A stretch of 64,000 nucleotides of DNA. It comes from Cichorium intybus (Eukaryota > Streptophyta > Magnoliopsida > Asterales > Asteraceae). The stretch is taken from NCBI GenBank assembly GCA_023525715.1, contig CM042015.1:84950750-85014749 (forward strand). Direction: 5' to 3'. The translations under genes were made by a program, and so were the position numbers. Positions 1 to 12,954 of the stretch are shown in pieces (the stretch's first letter is position 1; each line of letters starts with the position of its first letter). Below the pieces are notes generated by a model that saw only the letters and a list, made by a program, of their open reading frames with translations, was not told the DNA's origin and made no database searches.

Positions 1-1930
<1,930 letters not shown>

Positions 1931-1988
<58 letters not shown>
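1931..1988. repeat. (TA)n microsatellite
   Basis: About 29 TA units between the foldback element and the 3' terminus of a minus-strand Helitron. Confidence 0.97.
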
Positions 1989-1992
<4 letters not shown>

Positions 1993-4817
1993 CTAGGTTA
2001 TAAACCCGTGATAATCACGGGTTGTCAACTTAAAATTGTATACGTAATAGGCAACTTTAATTTTATTTTTTTTTGTTTGTATATTACACATAATGTGTTT
2101 TCACATAATATGGTAATGTGTTTTCGCATAATATGGTAATGTATTTTGATTTATAACCAAAACTCTAAGAAACAATACACAGTATGTCCATTAAATTAGT
2201 ATATATACACAGTGTGTCCATTAAACAATACACAGAACGAGAACAGGCTCTCAATAACCATCATTGCAAAATTTTCCAATAAATGCCTAAAAATTATCAA
2301 TATTATGCTATTTTATAAATAACCAAAACTCTTTAACATGTTTTCTCTCACTATATTCAAGATGACTCTATGCTTTTAGTGAAATTCTTAGCATGTCTAA
2401 CAAATAAGAACGTAGCCAAAGTCGGTTTGTTATGTCATACTTATGTTTAAAGGTAATTGCAAGAAATAGCACCATACTTATTGTTTATTTGTTATTACAG
2501 AATTCTACTTTCAATTCTTCTACGACATCATTGTATTTTGGAAACTTTGCCTAATTATAACATCATCAAAATACAAAGTTAATTCCATTGCTATAATTAG
2601 ATAGATTTTTCAAAGTAAATAAGAAAAAAAAACTTAGTATATATGCTATAATTAAGTAAAATTTGCATAGTACAATTCCATGATAACAAAATAATGGAAG
2701 TACAACGTCGTAATAGAAATATGTGAATGTAGGATGCTATAACAAACAAATAAATGCAAGTTCGTTGACAATTATGTAACATTTGAACATTTTCTTGTAT
2801 AACAATTAATTACACAAATCAATAATTAAACTATATAATCATGGACCTTATCAAGCCTATATGACAGTTGCCCTTCATGTCTTAAAAAAAGACCTTTATA
2901 AGCACGTAACATAAACTTAGACTAAAAGGCATTATTAATTAAATTTTCTCTGTGTTTACATGGTGAAAAAGGCAGAGGATCCCAAAACAATATTTATTAT
3001 TCTTTTTACTTTGTATCAAAAAAAATTCTTACGAAACAAATGATGGAAGATAACTACAAAAAGATGAAAAATCTCAAATTAAGGTAAACATGACAGCAAA
3101 AATTTAGTAACACTACCAAGTTACAACCAACAAAACACTATGATTTAAAAAATCTAAAGAAAAAAAGGCCGTATTATCATTTGGTAAATGTTATACTTTA
3201 TAATGAGCTTTTCCAGTTCTTCACTTCCTTTGTCTAATTGGCATCTAAACACATGAGTTGAGATAACAAAAGCCAATAGACCGATCAAATTCAAGAAGAC
3301 AACCTCACAAACACTCTAACAATTTCAAAATTTACAAAAGTAGCATGACTATTACTTGTAGTTCAATAATAAACAGACAAACGAATAACCTTACATAAGT
3401 AATAGTATTTCAAGCAAATTATACAATAAAGAAATTCTAAAAAACCAGAAATAATAAGAAAACGTCTACAGGTTATCATCATTATCCAAATATCTTTCCC
3501 AAACTACACATAAAAATATTACAATACAAACATAATTGACAGATTCATTAATCATTACAATAACCTCAGGAAGTATATAACACCTTCAATTTCACAAAAT
3601 CGGCAAAGATCAGCCGTACTTGCCGCAAATGGTTGAAGAAATCAAGAAGAAGATCAACCTGATCATGGAATCCACTTGTTGTATAATGACTTTAGTAGGC
3701 TTTAGTTATCTACTGAAACGTAATGAATTGCAATTGAGCCCTCTTAGCATCTTAAAATATTAGCAAAATAGCAAGTAGAAAAATTGATATCTGTGTTCCA
3801 GCCAGTGGCGAATCATAAGAGGGGCCAGTTGGGGCCATGGCCCCCCCGGTTTTCAACGTTAGAAGTAGCATATATATATATAAGTTATTTGCATTCATGG
3901 TTCATATATTCAAAGTATTAGCTTTTTGGCCCCTGCGGTAAAAAATAGAAGAAGCTATTTGGCCCCTGTTTGAAAGTTCGGCCCCCCCTTTAAAAAGTTT
4001 CTAGTTTCGCCCATGGTTCCAGCGGCTATCATAGGCACTGCTTGGAACCATCGTGGTTATTCATAAATCATCTTAAACATCAAACTTTCAGAGTGTTGCG
4101 CAAACACCATTTGACCACATTCATCAATCTAGTTAACAAAACATTTTCAAAATAACCAATAACACTGACAGATGTTTTGATGAATACCTCATAAAAATGC
4201 CCCCCCTTCGCAGCTCCATTGGTACTTCTCGTCCCCGTATCTTGTAGAAATGGCCAGATATAATGCAAAACATAAGAGAAATCTGTTATTTCTTAATAGT
4301 AGGTACTCATAAATTAAAAAATGGCAAGAACAGTTTCAATTATCAATGGTCGTCGTTCTAAGTGGCTGAGAAGGGGACGCCGACGACTGTGGTGAATGGA
4401 TGGAGCAGTAGACTAACCTCAATTGTTGAAATCGATAATGATCGGCAGAACAAAAAAAAGAGTCATCGTCTATATATATGAAATAATAAATCTATAGTCA
4501 TAACTTGCTGATTTCTTGTGTAATACATGGTATTGATTGACTTCTTACCTAAAATAATCGACTATAATTGATTTCAATTCCAAAAAGTCAGCTAACCATA
4601 CGTGAAGAAGAATTAAGTCGGCTAAAATTGGGATGTGATTGTAACAGATAAGAATTGATTTCATTCCCTAAAATTCAGCAATTAACCATAACTGGGAGTG
4701 AAGAAGAATTAAGTCGAGAAAAGGCGTGACGAGAGTAGAGATGAAGAGCGGGAAAATGAGAAGGAGACATGCTAAGAGAAGGCCACGTGGCAGTCTCACT
4801 AGTGCTTTATTAGAATA

Positions 4818-4819
<2 letters not shown>
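1993..4819 (-). mobile_element. Non-autonomous Helitron, minus strand, inside (TA)n
   Basis: Read on the minus strand, the 3' end has a 9-bp hairpin (AACCCGTGA/TCACGGGTT, loop TTA) followed ten bases later by CTAG and then host T, the canonical Helitron 3' structure. The opposite end reads TCTATTCTAATAAAGCACT followed by a CCACGTGG word, matching in layout the 5' end of the better-defined Helitron at 5990. The 5' boundary is uncertain by a base or two because it merges with (TA)n. No Rep/helicase frame is visible. Its subterminal sequence (2093-2160) resembles 49367-49410 of another Helitron here. Confidence 0.75.
3803..4015. mobile_element. Short hAT-like element nested in Helitron
   Basis: A 213-bp element with imperfect terminal inverted repeats (CAGTGGCGAA left; CATGGGCGAA right, reverse complement) flanked by a perfect 8-bp target duplication GTTCCAGC (3795-3802 and 4016-4023). 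The interior is rich in GGGGCC words. The 8-bp duplication and the CAGTGGCG terminus point to the hAT superfamily. A same-terminus relative lies at 19595-19758. Confidence 0.8.

Positions 4820-4896
<77 letters not shown>
4820..4896. repeat. (TA)n microsatellite
   Basis: About 38 TA units abutting the 5' end of the minus-strand Helitron. Together with 1931-1988 it suggests that the Helitron entered a TA tract. Confidence 0.97.
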
Positions 4897-4902
<6 letters not shown>

Positions 4903-5190
4903 ATTAAATACATTCTCTAATTATTGTGTGATTGTAAGACCAATCTTAGACCGTTAGATTACAAAAATGAGTGGCTATGATCAAGGTGGCATTTCTGTAA
5001 ATAAAAAGAAACAATAAATCTGTTCCCTAAAAAAACCGACGTTCAAGGGTATAAAAGTAAATTTGGATTGCCTATAATTAAGGAATGGATTATTTTTAAA
5101 ACCAAAAAATACTACGATCACAAACACGATTATGTAATCAGTTAAAAAACATTACAAAAATACACATTAAAACATAGTTCGTATGTGCGA
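4897..5190. other. Anonymous DNA
   Basis: AT-rich, with no gene, inverted repeat or recognised element seen. Confidence 0.5.
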
Positions 5191-5199
5191 TCAGTATTC

Positions 5200-5634
5200 T
5201 CGTAACACATTTTTTCCGTATTCTCAAAGAATGTGTTTTGGGTGAGTTAATTGAAGTTATTTTCCTTTGTATTCTCAAAGAATATGTAAAATGTGGATAA
5301 CAGAGAACGTGAAAATATGTTTTGGGTGAGTTAATTGAAGTTCTTTTTCTTTGCATTCTCAAAGAATATGTAAAATGTGGATAAGAGAGAAAGTGGATAA
5401 CATATTCTTTGAGAATTCTCATATACGTATTACAAACAAGCAAACAAAAAGAACTGCTATTCTCAGATAATGCAAACAACCAACAAAATAAACTGCTATT
5501 CTCAGATAATGCAAACAGCCAACAAAAAGAACTGCTATTCTCAGAGAATGCAAAAAAAAAAAAAAGAACTGCTATTCACAGAGAATGAAAACAGCCAACA
5601 AAAAGAACTGCTATTCTCAGAGAATGCAAACAGC
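5200..5634. repeat. Minisatellite array, left part
   Basis: Two kinds of repeat adjoin. At about 5215-5410 a unit of about 95 bp containing GTATTCTCAAAGAATATG and GGGTGAGTTAATTGAAG occurs twice. At 5451-5634 a unit of about 39 bp (GAACTGCTATTCTCAGAGAA, then TGCAAACAGCCAACAAAAA) occurs about five times. The array stops exactly at the LTR and resumes at 15191, so the retrotransposon landed inside it. Confidence 0.85.
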
Positions 5635-5989
5635 TGTAAGAACCCGTGAAAATGTGTAATAAAATGTAAAATAATCGGGTGAAAAGGACGAAAAGTTGTA
5701 AAAGGGTAAAACGGTCTTTTGACACGTTGTGAGATTATTATGTGTAATAATATGTATTTGTGTAATAATAATACAAGAAATAAGAAGTTATGTGAAATTT
5801 GGAGGTTTACCGTGTGAATAGTGAAATTTGGCCGAAAAGGGTATAATGGTCATTTGACATGGAGATGACCAAAATGTCAAGAAAATGTTAAGTTAGAAGT
5901 TAATGGAACTTTGGTTGTAAAGTTATGGTCTTAGGACCATTTTTGTAGAAAAGTTAGAAACCAAAGGACCAAAATGCAAATGTTTTATA

Positions 5990-8322
5990 TCTTCTATCTT
6001 AATAAAAGAAAGCAAAAATGCCACATGTCCTTTTTCTATACTTCAATTTTGCCACGCGTCCATTTTCTAGCACCCCGTTCCTGTTTTTCCCGCTCTTTGG
6101 TTTTACATGTCACCACTGATCGATACAACTTTGGAAAGATATGCTGAAAACTGAAACAACGATAAATCAGGGATTGATTAGAGTTTCCAACTTCATGACG
6201 ACAAATCAGCTTTTCGTCACCCAGATTGTGTGTTGATTAGCAAGATCAATCAAATTCATATATATCTCGCTGATCTAGGTTTTTTTATATATGATGGAGT
6301 CCGACGATAAGGACGAGTCTTCAAATAAGGTATTTATTCTCTGTTGATATTTTATTGATATGAATATTCTATTGTCTTTGAGGGGATGGGGTGTTTTTAT
6401 TCAATTCATCGTCCTTATGTTTGCTATTCCCATGTGTTCGTCTGTAAGGTTAGGGCTTTCTAAAGATGAGATTTCTGAGCGGATACAATCAAGAAACGAG
6501 AATCGAAGGTTGAAAAGAAGTTTAATTATATTTTTTATTTTTATCGAAGTTTTTTTCTATAAAGGGCTACCATTAGATCTCGATTTACCTGATATTCAAA
6601 CCGACTCATGTTTTCATATCCTCGATTTTGCAGGACTTTTGTGGCCAGAACCCACATGAACTAGGCATGCGAAACCCTACGAGTCTGCGCCTCCTTCACC
6701 CCTCATAAAACCTCCATAACCTATAAAGGAGACAAATGTTCCCTTTAAAACACGCAATTTAGTGCATGTTGAACCACTTGATTCAAACTATGATCAATAG
6801 TTAACCCATTTCTCACAGGTTAATAGATTTTTACAAAACCAATTTGAATTCTAGGTACCTATTACTTTTGATTAATTTCTGGAAGTTATTCTTGTGGGCA
6901 AAAGAATAAGATCGCAAAGGCTTTGGTGATTTATCGGGTTCATTAATATGTAGAAACACTACCTACACACACATACTCACACAAATGTAGGTTTTTTATT
7001 TAAAGTTCCTGGTTTTATCTTTTTTTAATTTTTAATATCCTTAAGTGTATATAATGGGAGTCAAAATTTGTTTGCAGGCAAATTGTAGTTATTTATTATC
7101 TAAAAAGTCATGTCTAGAGAGAATAACAATAAACCCAAACCAAATCATGGTAAACATTTGGTAAGAATCATTTTCACGTAGCTGTGTTTAAATTTTGGAA
7201 TGTTATGTTTTAAAGTTGTTGATTTTGTATATATGATGGTATTTAGGCTACTAAAGAGGGATGAAATAACTTGGACAGAAGAAGAGGATGTTCAAACAAT
7301 TGCTATTCAAATTTAATCATGTCAAATATCCAAAATGCTTATGTTTTAAAATGAACCAACAGTTGGTTGCTTATTGTGCATGCCGGTAAACCCTAAGTAA
7401 TACCGAACTTTTGTTGTCCATCGAGGACCAAAAAGTTGAATAATTTTTTTCGTGAATCTTTTTAGGCTTTTGAGTTGATGAATAAGCGGGGAGAGACTAG
7501 ACTGGACTATCTTGTACGATAACTAAATGTAAAGCAATGCAAGATCTGGTTAGTTATATGATTTAATGATATACTTTAATGTAATTTGATCTCGGCTGTT
7601 AAACACGACTCTTTCTTTTTTATTTAATATGGACAAAATGACTTAATTGGTTTAACCCAAAAACCTGGCTTAATGAATAAAGCAACTAACATGTTACCTA
7701 TTTGTCTACAAAAGTTTCATTACTTTTACATTAAAGCTTATTTATAGGACATTTTTCTAGAAAAATATTGATTTAAGCTTCGAACTTTGCAAAAAAGTTC
7801 ATTAATAGCATCGTACTTTGAAAAAACGATTTTTTTTAAATCTCTTTAGATGATATTGAAAAGTTTCATTTTCTTTACATTGAAGCTTATTTATAGGACA
7901 CTTTTCTAAAAAAACATATCGATTTTAGCATTGAACTTTACGAAAAAGTACATTAATAACATTGTACTTTGAAAATTTGATTTTTATTAATTCTTTTTAT
8001 ATGATTTGGGAAAGTTTACATTAAAGTTTGTTTACAGGATATTTTTCTAGAAAAATTAGAACGTTGCAAAAAATTTCATCATCGTACTTTTAAAAAATGA
8101 TTTTTTTTTCAAAATCTTGTAAGATGATTTGGAAAAAAAGTTATTTCATTTATATTAAAGCTCATTTACAAGACATTTTTTCTGGAAAATATATCCATTT
8201 TAACATTGAATTTTGCAAAAAAAAAATTCATTAATAACATCCTACTTTTAGAATAAAATGTTTTTCCTAATATGTAAGTTTTTTTATTTATCAACCGTGT
8301 GTTACACGGGTTTCTAACATAG
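5990..8322 (+). mobile_element. Non-autonomous Helitron inserted in the 5' LTR
   Basis: It starts TCTTCTATCTTAATAAAAG and ends with a hairpin (CCGTGT, loop GTT, ACACGG) followed twelve bases later by ATAG, a one-base variant of CTAG. It lies between host A (5989) and host T (8323) with no target duplication, the Helitron rule. The uninterrupted site TTTTATA/TATTAATT survives in the 3' LTR at about 13303-13318. There is no Rep/helicase frame. The interior has short gene-like pieces with possible splice donors: MMESDDKDESSNK at about 6291-6329 and an ITWTEEEDVQ-like MYB-type piece near 7270, perhaps captured host fragments. Confidence 0.93.
7715..8270 (+). repeat. Subterminal tandem repeats of the Helitron
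   Basis: Four diverged copies of a unit of about 135-150 bp. The word AGGACATTTTTCTAGAAAAA, or a variant, recurs near 7747, 7897, 8037 and 8172, and each copy also contains a CATCGTACTTTGAAAAA word. A related unit appears on the minus strand near 50120-50220. Confidence 0.75.
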
Positions 8323-8861
8323 TATTAATTATATAAACTTATTCCCTTCATTATGTAAAGAAACAACAAACGTTTCCAGAGAGAATTGAAGGGTACGAGA
8401 GTGTGCAGGAAGAACACAGGAGAAGAAGTTCAAATTTGCCAAGGAAATCAAGAATTGAAGTTGGAATTGGTGATTCCAAGGTTAGTAATCAAAGTTTCTA
8501 CCCAAGCCTTTGTGTGTTCTTGATGGGTTTCTATAGATTGGACTGAAATTTGTAATCTCAAACATAATCCATGAAGTGCATATGAATTCTGGTCTTAAAA
8601 CATGTCTATGTAGTAAGAACAAGTCTTAAAAATAGCAAAGTAGGTTGTTATTGTTGAGAAATTCAAATGTTGCTCAAGAACCCTAAATCACGAATTGGTG
8701 TGATTAAGGTGTTTCTAATAGCTTAAAACCTGTTATTAGTCAATGGTTTTGGTCCTAGAACAAACCCCATACGATTAAGCACTGAAATAAGTGCTTAATG
8801 GGTGAAAACTGCGTGCTACAGTGCACAAATCGCGACTGACCAGGCTACTGCCCAGGCGCCA

Positions 8862-8911
8862 GGCGCAGTGCGCCCAGGACCAGGGCGGGGTGCGCCCAGG
8901 CGCAGTGCGCC
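8862..8911 (+). repeat. GC-rich palindrome pair in LTR
   Basis: The 13-mer GGCGCAGTGCGCC, a near-perfect dyad, occurs at 8862-8874 and 8899-8911 in otherwise AT-rich LTR sequence. The same pair is in the 3' LTR (about 13842-13891), and three copies are in the related solo LTR (31577, 31614, 31634). Confidence 0.9.
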
Positions 8912-9780
8912 TTCAGACAGGGACCAAAATTGTTAAAAATTTCAAATATTCCAAACGCTAGAAACCATAGCTAGACATGTCCGATTGACCTGAAATTTTA
9001 GCCATAACCCTAAAATGGTATAAGAATATGTCGGGAATGGTCAAATCCATAATCCGACCTTGCGGAAAAATCACTGTAGCGACAGTGGCTAAAAGTACTA
9101 TTCACGTCAAAACTAAATTTTGGAATTTTAGCTAGACTTGTCCAATGAACTCCAAATTTGAAACACAAGTCTAATATAGCCTAATATTTCATGGAAAAGA
9201 GTCGGAACTGAAATACGACCCCTCGGGGGTACTGTAGCATAATACGCGTATTTCGGAGAAAACGATAAAACGAGTTTATTAACGGTCATACATTTATTAT
9301 AACCCGTAACAGTATAGTATGGCACTCTTGTGCTGTAAGTTAGTTATTATATATATGAATTGAATATAAACGTATATCTTGTAAATAATAGGTGGTGGTT
9401 CAAATACGGTGAACCAAGCGAAGGAAAAAGGAGTGCAAAAGACTAACTGATTCCTAGGTGACTCGAGGTGAGTGTTATGTGGATTTTCGAGTACATAGCA
9501 AAATGAATTTTATTTATAAATGTTTTGAAGTCAAAGTGGTTTATGGCTTTAAAAGTATTTTATGGAAAGTATGATTATGATGTGAAAGAAAAGGAACCAG
9601 AAATACAGTGACTAATAATGTGATTGGCTCATGATGATAAATTGATTTAGTATCCGGATAAAGACCACGGCCTGCTGCGGTAGGGGTGGCAATGAGACAC
9701 TACTGGGATGGTACCTCCCGTCGCGAAGTAGTTGTCTTACCTTGATAGATGAATTCGTTTCATTCTATTGGGGAAGTAGC

Positions 9781-9873
9781 TATACGGGTGCGTCTCGTAT
9801 AAAACCTACGGGTGCGCTCGTAGGAATGTACCATTGATAAGAAATAAGGAATACCTGTGGGTGCGCTCACAGG
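9781..9873 (+). other. Three hairpins with different stems and one shared loop (5' LTR)
   Basis: Hairpins lie at 9781-9801 (stem TATACG/CGTATA), 9805-9824 (CCTACG/CGTAGG) and 9854-9873 (CCTGTG/CACAGG). All three loops read GGTGCG(T)CT. Stem bases differ between copies but pairing is kept on both sides, which suggests selection on RNA or DNA structure. The identical set is in the 3' LTR at 14768-14788, 14792-14811 and 14841-14860. Confidence 0.8.
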
Positions 9874-10201
9874 AAAAGAATATTGAACATCTAATAAATA
9901 ATGAAATTATTGGCAAAGATATTTTTTGGGTCTAAACCCATATCGCTCACGAGACATTATGTCTCACGTATTTTCTTTTAAAATGCTATGTACTCAGGTA
10001 ACAGGAAGGATGTTGAAAGAGTCGGGTGGGACCGTAGCTTCTGATGTATAATAATGTATAATAAACAGGTTTGAACCGTGGTTGTGATGCAAATTCGTGA
10101 TACCCCGTTTGTAATAAGAATACATGGCTTGTTTGCAAAAGTTGTAATAAAAGTTTGTAAAAAAAAAAAAAATTTGTGTGAAATTTTGGGGTGTTACAAT
10201 T

Positions 10202-10214
10202 TGGTATCAGAGCC
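10202..10214 (+). other. Primer binding site, tRNA-Met type
   Basis: TGGTATCAGAGCC, three bases after the 5' LTR end, is the standard sequence complementary to the 3' end of initiator tRNA-Met used by many plant LTR retrotransposons. Confidence 0.95.
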
Positions 10215-10551
10215 ATGGTTTAAGCGAATTAGGTTGGGTAACCATCCTAGGCTTAAACTAGTGGATTAATAGTAAGTAAAGTAGTAGTATTGAGTACTAA
10301 CAAACGGGGTAGAATCGCTAATTTATAATGTTGGAATCCACAGTAACTGATGAACCAGGGGATCTTGTGATAACATCAGAGCCAAAGTATATAGGTGGTT
10401 AAAATAATATTGGGCCCGTATTATTGTAACCACAGGATATGCTTTGGAAATGGTGAAGTCACTAGGGAACCTGAGGAATTTGGTTGTGGAAATTAGTATA
10501 GAGACTTAGGAACACGAGTCCCATAGGAAGATCACATGCTACCGCTTTTGA

Positions 10552-10552
<1 letters not shown>

Positions 10553-10641
<89 letters not shown>

Positions 10642-10647
10642 ATATAT
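10553..10647. repeat. (TA)n microsatellite in retrotransposon leader
   Basis: About 46 TA units with one C interruption, between the primer site and the gag start. It would form part of the untranslated leader of the genomic RNA. Confidence 0.97.
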
Positions 10648-10691
10648 GTGTGAAGTAACAAAACGCGAATTCTATTGGTTTTATATAGTAA

Positions 10692-11033
10692 ATGGAGAGT
10701 GGAGATCAGAACGTTTTCAGTGAAGGACGGACAGCAAGTCGTACTCCGTCCCATGGAGATAACCCGGTCGATGATGCGGTTAACATGGGTCCTAACCCAA
10801 ACCCCATACCGCAACCTCCACCCGTGACTTTGGAGGCTATTCAGAATCTTATTAGCAATTTAAAGACAGAGATGAGAGAGGATATGCGCCAAATGTTGAA
10901 TACACAGTTGGGGGATCCACAACCTAACCCTTCAGCAGATGATGCTTCTTGGAGACCCACTAATGGAGATTCGGTTACAGATGAGGATAGTGTGGGGACA
11001 GAAGACAAGAAGAGAAAGCGTTTGAGACACTAA
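10692..11033 (+). pseudogene. Truncated gag N-terminus of the chromovirus
   Basis: A 113-residue frame starting MESGDQNVFSEGRTASR. It has a proline-rich segment (residues about 36-46) and an acidic/polar tail. Normal chromovirus gag continues with a capsid domain and a CCHC zinc knuckle; neither is present. Near 11019 the sequence passes directly into the end of the reverse transcriptase region in another frame (FETLKEKLCNAPVLTLPEG), so the frame ends after a few foreign residues (KRLRH). This is a deletion junction, not a splice: no GT-AG signals are apparent. Confidence 0.85.
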
Positions 11034-11089
11034 AAGAGAAGTTATGTAACGCGCCAGTTCTTACCCTACCAGAAGGAACTGAAGACTTC

Positions 11090-12943
11090 GTGGTGTATAG
11101 TGATGCCTCTAATAGGGGATTGGGTTGTGTATTAATGCAGCGGGGAAAAGTAATAGCATATGCTTCTCGCCAATTGAAGGAACCCGAAACTCGATATGCA
11201 ACGCACGATTTGGAATTGGCAGCAATTGTGTTTGCCTTAAAAATCTGGAGGCATTACCTATATGGAACAAAGTGCACCTTGTACACGGATCATAAAAGCT
11301 TGCAATACGTATTTTCCCAGAAAGATCTCAATATGAGGCAAAGTAGGTGGCTGGAGCTAATAAATGATTATGACTGCGAAATCGCTTACCACCCTGGGAA
11401 AGCGAATGTGGTAGCAGATGCCTTAAGCAGGAAGTTTCATGAAAAGAAAAATCAAGAGAGGTTGATGAAGATCGAATTGAAATCAAGCCTAATAGAAAAC
11501 ATCAAAGACGCACAAAAGCAAGTATTGGAAAGAGGCGACTTAAAGAAGGAAAAGCTGGGAAAAGACTTGGTGTTTGGAGAAAATACCCAGGGACTGAAGA
11601 CAGTCAGAAATCGCGTATGGGTACCAAAGGCAGGTGGAATCCGAAAGTTGATACTAGAAGAATCCCATAAGTCAAAATATTCCATTCATCCAGGAAGCAC
11701 GAAAACTTATCGGGATCTCAAGGAACAGTACTGGTGGCCGGGAATGAAGAAAAGAATTGTCAAATATATTTCTAAATGTGCAACCTGTGCACAAGTGAAA
11801 GCGGAACACCAAGCCCCATATGGAAATACTCAACCACTGCAAATTCCAGCGGGGAAGTGGGAAGACATAACTATGGATTTCATAGTTGGGTTGCCGAGAA
11901 CTAGAAGAGGTCATAACCGTATATGGGTCATTGTTGACCGCTTGACCAAGAGTGCAATGTTTTTGGCAATTAAAGAAAATATGCAGTTGGAAACATTGGC
12001 GCAGATATACAAGGATGAAGTTATAAGACTCCACGAAGCTCCCTTGTCTATTGTGTCTGACAGAGACCCACTATTTACCTCAAAATTGTGGGAGGCACTA
12101 CAAGAACGAATGGGGACAAAAATTAAAATGAGTACAGCTTTTCATCCCCAGATAGACGGGCAAAGTGAACGAACCATTCAGACTGTAGAAGATATGCTAC
12201 GAGCGTGTGCCCTGGATTTCGGTGGAAGTTGGGACGAACACTTGCCATTGGTAGAGTTTTCTTATAATAACAGCTATCATTCCAGTATTGGGATGCCACC
12301 GTTTGAAGCTCTATATGGCAGAAAGTGTAGAACCCCTTTGTGTTGGTTGGAAGCGGGAGAGACTAAAATGACTGGACCAGAAATTGTAAGAATAACAAAT
12401 GAAAAGATCAAAATAATTCAAGCTAATATGAAAGCTGCTCAGGATAGGCAGAAGAGTTATGCGGATTTGAAGAAGAGACCTTACGATTTAAAAGAAGGTG
12501 ATCTGATGATGCTCAAAGTATCACCGTGGAAAGGTGTGGTAAGATTTGGAAAGAGGGGTAAACTGAGTCCAAGATACATTGGACCATTCAAGATCTTGAA
12601 AAGAATCGGTGAACAAGCTTTCAAATTAGAATTACCACATGAACTGAGTGGTATTCATGATACATTCCATGTGTGTTATTTGAAAAAGTATTTTGGGCAA
12701 AGTGAACTTGTTATCCCGTTGAAAGACCTAACAGTGGAAGCCCCGAATAAACTGATAGAAGAACCAGAAGCAATGTTAGAAGTGAGAACCAAGAAGTTGA
12801 GAAACAAGGAAATTGACTTAGTTCTAGTCAAATGGAAGCACACCTCGGGTTCAGATTTAACTTGGGAGACTCTAGAAGAAATGAAGAAAAGATACCCGAA
12901 CTTCACAAACTATGAGAAGATTCCGAGGGCGGAATCCTCTTAA
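11090..12943 (+). pseudogene. pol: Chromovirus pol remnant: RNase H, integrase, chromodomain
   Basis: An open frame of 617 residues. RNase H occupies about 1-115 with the acidic residues in YSDAS, LELAAI, TDHKSL and DALSR. The integrase zinc region (about 190-240) has the HHCC pattern ending CATC. The integrase core (about 250-410) keeps all three acids of the D,D,E triad: ITMDF, IVSDRDP and GQSERTIQ. A GPY/F-type segment (SPRYIGPFKIL) is near 500, and a C-terminal chromodomain (about 550-605, LVKWKHTSGSDLTWE) defines the chromovirus lineage. The protease and the YxDD-bearing part of reverse transcriptase are missing, so the first methionine is incidental; coding homology begins near 11019. 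Mobilisation would require enzymes from another copy. Confidence 0.93.
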
Positions 12944-12953
12944 GGGGGAGAGG
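12942..12953 (+). other. Polypurine tract
   Basis: AAGGGGGAGAGG, overlapping the pol stop codon and ending one base before the 3' LTR. It is the expected plus-strand primer site. Confidence 0.93.
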
Positions 12954-12954
12954 T

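Larger units (their letters stand above)
5635..10198 (+). repeat. 5' LTR, split by Helitron
   Basis: Equivalent to 12955-15190 with a 2333-bp insertion. The two host parts are 5635-5989 and 8323-10198. Subtracting the Helitron and a 5-A length difference gives exactly the 3' LTR length. Open frames inside it (for example on minus at 9128-9325) are chance frames repeated in the other LTR. Confidence 0.96.

Noticed and set aside
5138..5479. Minus-strand frame with internal peptide repeats
   Set aside because: It is produced by the minisatellite units; composition and context give no support for a protein.
9128..9325. 65-residue minus-strand frame duplicated at 14115-14312
   Set aside because: Identical because both lie in twin LTRs; no domain, antisense to the element.
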